Of a stretch of 64,000 bases of DNA, positions 1-8,329 are shown one piece after another. The DNA lies in NCBI RefSeq assembly GCF_046025915.1, contig NZ_JAQQFR010000003.1, positions 62,001 to 126,000 of the forward strand, given 5' to 3'. Position 1 is the first letter of the stretch; every line of letters starts with the position of its first letter. Below the pieces are notes generated by a model, which made no database searches, was not told where the DNA came from, and was given only the letters and a program-made list of their open reading frames with translations. The stretch is from Herbaspirillum rhizosphaerae_A (lineage in GTDB: Bacteria; Pseudomonadota; Gammaproteobacteria; Burkholderiales; Burkholderiaceae_D). The position numbers were made by a program, and so were the translations under genes.

Positions 1-785
1 TGAAGGTAGTCGTCTTCCAGCGCGCCTGGCGACACCGGTCGCGTCAGATAGGTTGGCAGTTTGGCTGCGAGGCCGTTGTTCCATGTGCTGACGCCGGGAC
101 AACTGGCGCGGGCGTCGGCAAAAGAACCGTCTGGTTGTGGCCGCTCGTCGCCGAAATACAAATACGCCGCAGGATTCGCTGCGACATAGCGCACATGAAT
201 ACCGGCAGCGATGAGATTCATTTCTCCGCGCCCGACCACCGCATAGCGCTGCACGAACTGGCCACCGGCAGAGTGACCGGCAAGCACCACGTCTTTCAGA
301 TTGGGAAACAGCGTGCGGTCGGCCAGATGTGCAAAGATCGCGTCCATCACGGTAAAGCTGCTGATCGGTGACGGCGATTTGGCATCGTAGCCCTGCAGCC
401 ATCCGCTTTCCTGCCACTGTAGCGTCGTGGAGGAGAGGTGATGGGCGGTGACGTCGGTTGCGGTGAGAAATTGCGGCGTGATGAAGAGCGTACCCTCTGC
501 GAGGGCGCCGGCGCGTTGCTGCAGATCCTTGTCGGCATCAATGTCGCGCCGTGGCCAGCCGTGGATGATGATGACGGCGCGCGTGACGTCCGTTTGCGCA
601 AATGTCCAGTCGCGCGATACACGTATCGGTATGTCGCCTGCGCCGTTTTCGGGTTGCACATGAAAGCGATCTTGCAGCACGACAGGCACAGGACTGTTGA
701 CGACGTCGACTTCTGCTGCGCTGACAGAACGCAAGACGGAGGCACAGAAAATTGTACTCAGCAGCAATAGGCGGATGGTCGGCAT
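1..785 (-). CDS. Exported alpha/beta hydrolase, 3' end cut by window edge
   Basis: Reading leftwards from an ATG at 785-783, preceded by GGAGAG, the frame stays open to base 3, so about 261 residues are visible and the C-terminus lies outside the window. The N-terminus (MPTIRLLLLSTIFCASVL...) looks like a secretion signal. A GHSAGG nucleophile elbow, encoded near 270-285 and preceded by hydrophobic KDVVLA, is the classic alpha/beta hydrolase serine motif. HGWPRRD in the first third resembles an oxyanion-hole strand. Substrate cannot be told; esterase-like periplasmic proteins of this kind are common in Burkholderiales. No neighbour on this strand is visible. Confidence 0.75.
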   Translation of the reverse strand, partial: MPTIRLLLLSTIFCASVLRSVSAAEVDVVNSPVPVVLQDRFHVQPENGAGDIPIRVSRDWTFAQTDVTRAVIIIHGWPRRDIDADKDLQQRAGALAEGTLFITPQFLTATDVTAHHLSSTTLQWQESGWLQGYDAKSPSPISSFTVMDAIFAHLADRTLFPNLKDVVLAGHSAGGQFVQRYAVVGRGEMNLIAAGIHVRYVAANPAAYLYFGDERPQPDGSFADARASCPGVSTWNNGLAAKLPTYLTRPVSPGALEDDYL

Positions 786-1212
786 GTACTCTCCTGTCTT
801 CGTCAATTGGGCAACGTGCTGCGATCAGACAACGAGGCGGATTGTCGCATTGCATTTCGTTGTGATGCTGACATATTGCTGAACTTTTTCAGGATGTTTG
901 CGGACTCTGCATCCGGCGTAAACAGCCCGTTTACCTGCCTATTTCCTCGGTTGCAGTTTAGTGGGGCGTCGGGTAACATCAGCCGACCATGGCAGTGCTG
1001 ATTTTCAATCCGATCATTGTTGTAATGTGCCGTGATGTATTGTTTTCATCACGACATGGTGTTGGTTTGAAGCAATAAAAATAATGTTCAGACAAGCCAA
1101 TTAATGAAAAATGAATGCCGGTAGTCAGTACGTCATAAAACGCATCTACAGGATGCACACGGATGCACACGAAGGGGGCCGTATTTCTGTTATTTTTATC
1201 GCCGGGGGGACG
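786..1212. other. Intergenic region with an inverted repeat, no gene seen
   Basis: About 430 bases between divergently placed genes. No convincing reading frame with a ribosome binding site was found. It contains the promoter of the leftward hydrolase and that of the rightward solute-binding protein, plus the inverted repeat at 1031-1053. Confidence 0.5.
1031..1053. repeat. Inverted repeat CGTGATG-N9-CATCACG
   Basis: Perfect 7-base arms separated by nine T-rich bases lie about 160 bases upstream of the solute-binding protein start. The shape suits a dimeric repressor or activator site or a small hairpin. No regulator gene lies beside it, so its role is unknown. Confidence 0.35.
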
Positions 1213-2025
1213 GTGATCCGCCGCCGCTTTGTTCGTATTGCGAGTGTCTGCAGCATGCTGCTCGCAACATGCATGCCGGATATTGCCCATGCAGGCGGTC
1301 CCGATTGTTCCCGTCCCTACACACTTGCTTTGCATGACCACGGCCTGTTGTACTCCGCCAATACCGACACCGGCATCGATAAAGATTTTGCCGATGAACT
1401 GATTCGCCGCAGCGGTTGCAAGGTTGGTGTCAGTCTGATGTCACGCGCGCGTATCTGGCAATTGATCGAATCGGGCGCGCTCGATTTCAGTCTGTCGGGC
1501 ATCGCCAATCCGGAACGCCGTCGGTTCGCCTCCTTCGCCTGGTACTTCAGTAACAAGTATTACCTGCTGGTGCGCAAGGATGCCGCCATGCGACAGCTGG
1601 CCGATTTTGAGCGCAGTGAAAACTTCCGCCTTGGCGTGATCCGCAGTTTTCGTTACAGCGACTCCGCCAATCGTCTGGTTGATAAACTGGCTGCCGCCAA
1701 TCGCGTGACGCAGGCGGGCGGTCTCGATCCGCTGTATCAGGCACTGATGGTGAATCGCATCCAGGGCATGATCATGGAACCCTTCGATTATCCTGTGGTG
1801 GAAGAGAAACACATCCGCGACGTGACATCGATTATTGAGTTCAACGATCCATCAGTACCGCACGGTCTCATCATGTCCAAGAAGGCCCTACCGCAGTCCG
1901 AACGCGAAAAATGGCGCGCCCTGGTCGAAGAGATGCGCGCAGACGGCACCGTCCGCCGTATCTTCGAAAAATACTTCTCACCTTCGCTGGCTGCGTCGAT
2001 GGTCGATTTTCAGGCGGAGCCGTGA
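1213..2025 (+). CDS. Periplasmic solute-binding protein, family 3 (amino-acid type)
   Basis: A 270-residue protein when started at GTG 1213, chosen because it gives a proper signal peptide (VIRRRFVRIASVCSMLLA..., cleavage after AHA) with a G-rich Shine-Dalgarno just before it. The mature part has the SBP_bac_3 pattern: TLALHDHGLLYS, GIDKDFADELIRRSGCKV, then GALDFSLSGIANPERRRFASFAWYFSNKYYLLVRKD. Such proteins bind small polar solutes in the periplasm, but no ABC permease or ATPase is adjacent. Instead the stop codon overlaps the GTG of the following c-di-GMP enzyme (GTGA), so it may act as a ligand receptor for that enzyme (inference). An in-frame ATG at 1153 would add a tail lacking signal features. 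Confidence 0.8.
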   Translation: MIRRRFVRIASVCSMLLATCMPDIAHAGGPDCSRPYTLALHDHGLLYSANTDTGIDKDFADELIRRSGCKVGVSLMSRARIWQLIESGALDFSLSGIANPERRRFASFAWYFSNKYYLLVRKDAAMRQLADFERSENFRLGVIRSFRYSDSANRLVDKLAAANRVTQAGGLDPLYQALMVNRIQGMIMEPFDYPVVEEKHIRDVTSIIEFNDPSVPHGLIMSKKALPQSEREKWRALVEEMRADGTVRRIFEKYFSPSLAASMVDFQAEP

Positions 2026-5000
2026 ACTGGGTCCGGCAGATTTTGTTGCCGCTGGTGATTTTGATCGCCGGCTTCAGCGTCACCTGGCTGGCGTGGGATC
2101 ACGAACGCCAGGCATCCAACAAGGAACTGCGGGCGCAGTTTGATTTTTCCCTGCGCGAAGCGGTCAGCCGCGTCGAGCAGCGCATTGCCAGCTACGAGCA
2201 AATGTTGCATGGCGTGCAAGGTCTGGTAGTTTCTTCAGGTACGTTTGATCGTACCGCTTTCCATGACTACGTCAGTTCGCTGAATCTGGACGCCAATTTT
2301 TCCGGCATTCAGGCCATCGGTGCCGAAGAGTGGCTGCCCGCTGACGAAAAGATCAATCACATCGCGCGCATGCATCAACTCGGTTTTGCCGATTACGCAA
2401 TTCGCCCTGCGGGCGACCGCGCTAACTATGCGCCGATCATCATGCGCGAGCCTTATATCGGTAACAATCGCGCGCCGTTCGGCTACGATCCCTGGTCCGA
2501 AACCAAGCGCCGCCGCGCAATGGAAAAAGCCCGCGACTCCGGCATGGCTGCCATCTCCGGCAAAGTGCTGCTGGATATCGACAACGGCAATGAAGCGCAG
2601 GCGAGTTTCCTCATGTATCTGCCGGTCTATGCACACGGCATGCCGCTGTCGACCATTGAAGAACGCCGTGCCAATCTGGTTGGCTGGGTGCATGCCTCGT
2701 TTCGCATGAGCGATGTGATTGCCAGCCTGTATGGCGAGCAGCCGATGGGCGTGGCATTTTCCATTTACGACGGGGTTGAGCCTTCGCCGGAGGCGGTGTT
2801 GTATCGCTCCGTCGGCAGTGATGCCGCCGCCGCGCCACTGCACAAAGATGCGATATCCGCCACTGAGTATCTGGTCGTAGCAGGTCACAACTGGACGTTG
2901 ACCATGAACACCATGGACGACTTCAACGCACGCTACGGTCGCAACGCCGAGGCGCAGACCGCGGTCACCGGTATCGGTCTGACCTTGCTGCTGGCTTTGC
3001 TGGCGTGGGCGCTGATGTCGAGCCGCCGCCGCGCGATTCGTCTGGCGGGCAAGATGACGAGCGAGCTGCGCGCCAGTGAAGAGCAATTCCGCGCCATCGC
3101 GGACTGCACCGTCAACTGGGAAATCTGGTGGGGCATGGATGGCAAGCCGCGCTGGATCAACCCCTCGGTCAAAGAGTACACCGGTTACACGGTGGAAGAA
3201 TGCATGGCGATGGACGATCTCAGAGCGCAGATGATTTACGCTGAAGACTTGCCACGTGTGGGGCCGGAGCTGGACAAAGGTCTGCTTGGCGAACGCGGCG
3301 ACGATCTCGAATTCCGTTGCGTGCGCAAGGACGGTTCGCTGTTCTGGCTGTCGGCATCATGGGTTCCGATCTACGACGCCAACGGCGCACTGGCCGGCTA
3401 CCGTACCAGCGGCCGCGACATCACTGAACGCAAACAGGTTGAAGCTGAGTTGCGCATCGCCGCCGTAGCGTTCGACTCGCTCGAAGGCATCATGGTTACC
3501 GATGCAGAAAGCCGTATCCTGCGCGTCAATAACGCCTTCGCCAAAATGACGGGTTATTCCGCCGCAGAGATCATCGGCCTGACGCCCGACGTGTTGCGTT
3601 CGGATCGTCACAGCCCGCAGTTCTATGACGAGATCTGGGAAACCGTTCAGCGCTTCGGCGGCTGGCAGGGTGAGGTCTGGACGCGCCGCAAGAACGGCAA
3701 GGTTTTTCCGGAATGGCTCACCATTTCTGCCGTCAAGAGCGATGACGGCAGCACCACGCACTATGTCGGTACGCATCACGACATCACTGAACGCAAGATC
3801 GCCGAAGAACGTATCAAGGAGCTGGCCTTCTTCGATGCACTGACGCGTCTGCCTAATCGTACGCTGCTGCTGGATCGCCTCAAGCAGGCGATTGCCGTCA
3901 GTGCGCGCAACAAGACATGCAGCGCGTTGCTGTTCATCGATCTGGATCATTTCAAAACGCTCAACGACACGCTCGGCCACGACAAGGGAGACCTGTTGCT
4001 CAAGCAAGTCGCGCAGCGCCTCGCGTTGAGCGTGCGTACCAACGATACGGTGGCGCGCGTGGGCGGCGACGAGTTCGTGGTGGTGCTGGAGAGTCTGCAC
4101 AAGAGTCCGCAGGAAGCCGCCACCCAGACCAAAGCCATCGGCGAAAAAATTCTCAGCGTGCTGGGTGAGCCGTATCAACTGGAAGACGTTGACTACCGCA
4201 CCACCGCCAGCGTTGGCGCCACCGTATTCCGCGGCCGCCAGGCATCCATCGACGAGCTGCTCAAGCAAGCCGATCTGGCCATGTACAAATCCAAGGAAAC
4301 CGGCCGCAACTCCATGAGTTTCTTCGATCCGGCTATGCAAACCGTGGTGCTGGAACGAGCAGCATTGGAAGCCGGCTTGCGCAAGGCGATCGACGGTGGA
4401 CAGCTGGTATTGCATTATCAGGCGCAAGTGGTCGAGGGCGGTCGCGTAACCGGCGCAGAAGTGCTGGTGCGCTGGCAGCATCCGCAGCGTGGTACGGTGC
4501 CGCCGGGTGAGTTTATCCCGCTGGCGGAAGAAACCGGCCTCATTCTGTCGCTTGGCAATTGGGTTATGGAAACCGCATGCACGCAACTGGCGCGTTGGGC
4601 CGAACGCGTGGATACCTCGCACCTCACCATCGCCGTTAACGTCAGTGCACAACAGTTCCGCGAATCCGATTTCGTCGAGACGGTCTCCGCCATCATCGCC
4701 AGAACCGGCGCCAATCCCAAGCGCCTCAAGTTGGAGTTGACCGAGAGCCTGTTGGTCGACAACGTCGAAGACATCATCCAGAAAATGTACGCGCTGAAGG
4801 CCAAGGGTGTCGAGTTCTCGCTGGACGATTTCGGTATCGGCTACTCGTCTTTGTCCTACCTCAAGCGCTTGCCGCTGAACCAGCTTAAAATCGACCAGTC
4901 GTTTGTGCGCGATGTTCTCGTCGACCCCAACGATGCCTCCATCGCCAAGACCATTGTCGCGCTCGCGCAAAGTCTGGGACTGGGAGTCATCGCCGAAGGC

Positions 5001-5135
5001 GTCGAGACGGATGCGCAACGCAGTTTCCTGGCCGATGCAGGGTGCCATGCCTATCAAGGCTATTTCTTCTGCCGGCCATTGCCCCTGGAAGATTTTGAAA
5101 AATTCGTCCAGGAAGTCGATCCCATACTGGAGTAA
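2022..5135 (+). CDS. CHASE-PAS-PAS-GGDEF-EAL membrane c-di-GMP enzyme
   Basis: 1037 residues from GTG 2022, which overlaps the upstream stop and has AGGCGGAG before it. Order: membrane helix at about 7-25; periplasmic CHASE domain at about 60-270; second helix at about 311-332; PAS domains beginning near 357 and 483; GGDEF near 683; EAL from about 800. The GGDEF motif is intact and preceded by RTND at the inhibitory-site position (RxxD, five residues upstream). The EAL domain carries EVLVRW, ELTES, DDFGIGYSS, KIDQSFV and AEGVE, so both cyclase and phosphodiesterase chemistry look possible. Direction in the cell cannot be told. Coupling to the solute-binding protein suggests periplasmic ligand input through CHASE. 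Confidence 0.92.
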   Translation: MNWVRQILLPLVILIAGFSVTWLAWDHERQASNKELRAQFDFSLREAVSRVEQRIASYEQMLHGVQGLVVSSGTFDRTAFHDYVSSLNLDANFSGIQAIGAEEWLPADEKINHIARMHQLGFADYAIRPAGDRANYAPIIMREPYIGNNRAPFGYDPWSETKRRRAMEKARDSGMAAISGKVLLDIDNGNEAQASFLMYLPVYAHGMPLSTIEERRANLVGWVHASFRMSDVIASLYGEQPMGVAFSIYDGVEPSPEAVLYRSVGSDAAAAPLHKDAISATEYLVVAGHNWTLTMNTMDDFNARYGRNAEAQTAVTGIGLTLLLALLAWALMSSRRRAIRLAGKMTSELRASEEQFRAIADCTVNWEIWWGMDGKPRWINPSVKEYTGYTVEECMAMDDLRAQMIYAEDLPRVGPELDKGLLGERGDDLEFRCVRKDGSLFWLSASWVPIYDANGALAGYRTSGRDITERKQVEAELRIAAVAFDSLEGIMVTDAESRILRVNNAFAKMTGYSAAEIIGLTPDVLRSDRHSPQFYDEIWETVQRFGGWQGEVWTRRKNGKVFPEWLTISAVKSDDGSTTHYVGTHHDITERKIAEERIKELAFFDALTRLPNRTLLLDRLKQAIAVSARNKTCSALLFIDLDHFKTLNDTLGHDKGDLLLKQVAQRLALSVRTNDTVARVGGDEFVVVLESLHKSPQEAATQTKAIGEKILSVLGEPYQLEDVDYRTTASVGATVFRGRQASIDELLKQADLAMYKSKETGRNSMSFFDPAMQTVVLERAALEAGLRKAIDGGQLVLHYQAQVVEGGRVTGAEVLVRWQHPQRGTVPPGEFIPLAEETGLILSLGNWVMETACTQLARWAERVDTSHLTIAVNVSAQQFRESDFVETVSAIIARTGANPKRLKLELTESLLVDNVEDIIQKMYALKAKGVEFSLDDFGIGYSSLSYLKRLPLNQLKIDQSFVRDVLVDPNDASIAKTIVALAQSLGLGVIAEGVETDAQRSFLADAGCHAYQGYFFCRPLPLEDFEKFVQEVDPILE

Positions 5136-5140
5136 TTTTT

Positions 5141-5842
5141 ATGTCCGCATTGTCTTCATTCCCTATCAACGCCAAATGGCCGGCCCAGCATCCTGAACGT
5201 ATCCAGCTCTACTCGCTGCCGACACCGAACGGCGTCAAAGTCTCCATCATGCTGGAAGAAACCGGTCTTGCTTACGAGCCGCATCTGGTCAGCTTTGAAA
5301 CCAACGACCAGTTGTCGCCGGAATTCCTTTCGCTTAATCCCAACAACAAGATCCCCGCAATCATCGATCCGGATGGCCCCGGCGGCAAACCGCTGGCCTT
5401 GTTCGAATCCGGCGCCATCCTGATGTATCTGGCCGACAAGAGCGGCAAGTTTCTGTCGCAGGATCCGGCTGAGCGTTACCAGACGATCCAATGGCTGATG
5501 TTCCAGATGGGCGGCATCGGCCCGATGTTCGGTCAGCTCGGCTTCTTCCATCGCTTCGCCGGTAAAGAGTTCGAAGACAAGCGTCCACGCGACCGCTATG
5601 TCGCCGAGTCGCGTCGCCTGGTCGGCGTGCTTGATCAGCGTCTGGCTGAACATGAGTGGGTGATGGGCGATTACAGCATCGCCGACATCGCGATCTTCCC
5701 TTGGGTGCGCAATCTGGTTGGGTTTTATGAAGCGGGCGAGCTGGTTGGCTTCAAGGATTTCCCTCACGTTGCACGCGCATTGGCTGCATTTGTGACGCGT
5801 CCTGCCGTGGTCAAGGGACTGGCGATTCCGGCACGCGGCTGA
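5141..5842 (+). CDS. Glutathione S-transferase, YfcG/YghU (nu) type
   Basis: 233 residues; GGAG overlapping the previous stop serves as ribosome binding site. The thioredoxin-like half has LYSLPTPNGVKVSIMLEE, LNPNNKIPAIIDPD and LFESGAILMYLADKSGKFL. These match E. coli YfcG, a nu-class enzyme that works as a glutathione disulfide-bond reductase. The helical half has the usual YSIADIAIFPWV N-capping motif. It lies five bases after the c-di-GMP gene, so it may be co-transcribed, but a functional link is not obvious. The terminator at 5918-5944 closes the unit. Confidence 0.9.
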   Translation: MSALSSFPINAKWPAQHPERIQLYSLPTPNGVKVSIMLEETGLAYEPHLVSFETNDQLSPEFLSLNPNNKIPAIIDPDGPGGKPLALFESGAILMYLADKSGKFLSQDPAERYQTIQWLMFQMGGIGPMFGQLGFFHRFAGKEFEDKRPRDRYVAESRRLVGVLDQRLAEHEWVMGDYSIADIAIFPWVRNLVGFYEAGELVGFKDFPHVARALAAFVTRPAVVKGLAIPARG

Positions 5843-5917
5843 TCGTTGAAAGTTGTTTTACAGGCAATGCGTCGGTGAGGTAATGCCTCGCTTTCGTAGT
5901 CAATGTCTGTCGTGATG

Positions 5918-5944
5918 GCCGGCCCTTAACAGGCCGGCTTTTTT
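5918..5944 (+). terminator. Rho-independent terminator after the GST gene
   Basis: A perfect 7-bp stem (GCCGGCC/GGCCGGC) with a 7-nt loop is followed by six T residues. It lies 75 bases after the GST stop and ends the solute-binding protein/c-di-GMP/GST unit. Confidence 0.85.
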
Positions 5945-6179
5945 CGTCTCTATCCTCTGTTTTTCCACAGTTCCTTCCCCAAGTCTTACAAGTAAAGAGG
6001 GCATCTTCTTATGCCGCCGGTCGCGTGTTGTCCGTACGCTATGGTCGAGGCGCGGATTTTGTGCCGCTTTGCGTCGGCATGGACTATTGATCACGGATCA
6101 CTGAACATTGCCCGAAGCACCCGCAAAGCCGCCCGGATGCGTTGCGAAAAATCAAAAAACAATCTTCATAGGCTCGCGA

Positions 6180-8315
6180 ATGAGACACCCCATAGCGCGG
6201 TATATCCTGACCGGCTTGCTGGCGATATTTTTACTCGTCGCGGCCATCATCATCTTCGTCGCCGTTTTCGACTGGAATCTCGCGAGGCCTTACATCAATC
6301 GTGAAGTGTCCTTGCTCACTGGCCGCGATTTTGCCATTCAAGGCGATCTCAAAGTGCATTTTCGTCAGGGGTTGCGTACTGAGCAAGGCTGGCGGCGCTA
6401 TGTGCCGCGACCGGAAATCAGTGCCGCCGACGTCCATCTGTCCAATCCCTCATGGAGCACTGCCGGGCCGCAGATGTTCGTCGCGCGTCGTGTCGATATT
6501 GCATTGCATCCGCTCGACCTGCTGCGCAAGACGGTGGTGCTGACCGATGCCGTCCTGGATGCACCCGCTATCGCTCTCGAGCGCCGCGCGGACGGCAGCA
6601 ATACCTGGACCTTCAAACAAAACGCATCGGAGCCGTCGGCATGGAGTTTCGAAGTGCAACGCCTGGCGTTTTCCAGCGGGACTATTCGCTACGTCGACGG
6701 CATCATTGCTCTCGATTTGCAGGCCAAGGTGGTCTCGATTGCCGACAAGGTCGATGCAACGCAGGCCCGCCAGGCCGTAACTGCAACGCGCGCAGAGACA
6801 CCGGCAGCTCCGCCATCCCAGGCTGTGGAAAAATTCGGCCTGCAGTTTGAACTAGGTGGCACCTACCGCAAAGCCAAGATCAGCGGATCAGGTAAGGCCG
6901 GCGCTGTCATGGCGCTGAAGCAGGATGACACCGTCTACCCGATTCAGCTCAATGCTCAGCTCGGCGAAAACAAGATTGGCATCGATGGCACGCTGACCGA
7001 CCCACGCTCGCTGTCGGGCATCGATTTGCAATTGACGCTGGGCGGCTCGAGCATGGCGAATCTCTACCCGCTGACCGGTGTGCTGTTGCCGGAAACGCCG
7101 CCTTACTCCACTCGTGGACGCCTGATCGGCAAGAAGGAGGGCGAAGTCTGGAACTGGACGTATCAGAATTTCACCGGCACCGTCGGTAGCAGCGATCTCG
7201 CCGGGACCGTGCAATATTTGCCGCGTCAACCGCGGCCGTTGCTGCGCGGAGAAGTAAGCTCCCAGCAACTGCGTCTGCAAGACCTTGGCCCGGCTGTCGG
7301 TGCGGATAGCAATGTGGAAAAACAGGCGCGCGGCAAGGCCGCCGTCCAACCGGACGACAAGGCGCTGCCGGTTGAACAATTCAACACCGACAAATGGGGT
7401 GCCATTGACGCCGACGTCACCTTCAAAGGCAAGAAGCTGGTGCGTAGCGAGAAGATTCCCCTGAAAGACATCGTTGCCGAACTCCACATGAAGGACAAAG
7501 TACTGAGCCTGACGCCGCTTGACTTTGGTATGGCCGGCGGCAATGTCACGTCCAATATCTCGCTTGATGGCCGGGAGAAGTCCATCAATGCGCAAGTCAA
7601 ACTGGCTGCAAGGCATTTGAAGGTGCGTGAGCTGTTTCCAACGCTGCAGTCCATGAGCGCCAGCTTTGGTGAGGTGAATGCCGACGCCGCGCTGACCGGT
7701 CACGGCAATTCGGTGTCGTCGATGTTGGCGACATCCAACGGCGAACTTGGCGCGGTGGTCAGTGAGGGATCGATCAGTAAATTCATTCTCGAAGCCGCCG
7801 GGCTGAATGTCGCCAACGCCGTGTTCGTCAAGGTATTCGGCGACAAGCAGATCCATCTGAACTGCATGGCAAGCGATTTTGAGGTGAAAAACGGGCGCGC
7901 CGGCATCCGCCAGTTCATTGTCGATACCGATGATGCATTGGTCGACGTGACGGGCGACATCGATCTTGCCAAGGAATTGCTCAATCTTGATATACGTCCC
8001 AAGACCAAGGGCGTGCGTATATTTTCCTTGCGCACGCCGCTCTACGCCAAGGGGTCTTTCAAGCATCCAGACGTTGGCCCCTACAAGGGACCGTTGGCGC
8101 TCAAGGCCGGCGCTGCGGCAGTGCTGGCAGTCGCATCGCCGCTTGCCGCCTTCTTGCCGCTGGTTAATCTGGGCAACGTCAAGGATGCGGATTGCGCCGG
8201 CGCATTGGCCAAGGCTACGCAGACACGCGCTGGGCCTAAATCGGAGCCAACCGCTGCACCGGCAAAACCGGTCACGGAAGGTGAAGTGAACAAGGCGCAG
8301 CAAGAGAAAAAATAA
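6180..8315 (+). CDS. AsmA family protein
   Basis: 711 residues from ATG 6180, chosen because MRHPIARYILTGLLAIFLLVAAIII gives the usual short cytoplasmic tip and a single N-terminal membrane anchor; in-frame codons further upstream add only polar sequence. The body has the AsmA pattern of a large periplasmic beta-rich domain, including NWARPYIN-like NLARPYINREVSLLTGRDFAIQGDL at the start. The AsmA C-terminal block (LATSNGELGAVVSEGSIS... through LDIRPKTKG) lies at about 515-625. Family members are bridge-like proteins tied to outer-membrane lipid homeostasis. The C-terminal tail is rich in Ala, Pro and Lys. The BrkB-like gene follows after 14 bases. Confidence 0.88.
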   Translation: MRHPIARYILTGLLAIFLLVAAIIIFVAVFDWNLARPYINREVSLLTGRDFAIQGDLKVHFRQGLRTEQGWRRYVPRPEISAADVHLSNPSWSTAGPQMFVARRVDIALHPLDLLRKTVVLTDAVLDAPAIALERRADGSNTWTFKQNASEPSAWSFEVQRLAFSSGTIRYVDGIIALDLQAKVVSIADKVDATQARQAVTATRAETPAAPPSQAVEKFGLQFELGGTYRKAKISGSGKAGAVMALKQDDTVYPIQLNAQLGENKIGIDGTLTDPRSLSGIDLQLTLGGSSMANLYPLTGVLLPETPPYSTRGRLIGKKEGEVWNWTYQNFTGTVGSSDLAGTVQYLPRQPRPLLRGEVSSQQLRLQDLGPAVGADSNVEKQARGKAAVQPDDKALPVEQFNTDKWGAIDADVTFKGKKLVRSEKIPLKDIVAELHMKDKVLSLTPLDFGMAGGNVTSNISLDGREKSINAQVKLAARHLKVRELFPTLQSMSASFGEVNADAALTGHGNSVSSMLATSNGELGAVVSEGSISKFILEAAGLNVANAVFVKVFGDKQIHLNCMASDFEVKNGRAGIRQFIVDTDDALVDVTGDIDLAKELLNLDIRPKTKGVRIFSLRTPLYAKGSFKHPDVGPYKGPLALKAGAAAVLAVASPLAAFLPLVNLGNVKDADCAGALAKATQTRAGPKSEPTAAPAKPVTEGEVNKAQQEKK

Positions 8316-8329
8316 CGCAGGCAGGAGGG

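Noticed and set aside
3357..5057. Long open frame antisense to the first GGDEF-EAL gene
   Set aside because: It is the mirror of a strongly supported gene in GC-rich DNA; composition is rich in His, Gln and Arg and no family features appear.
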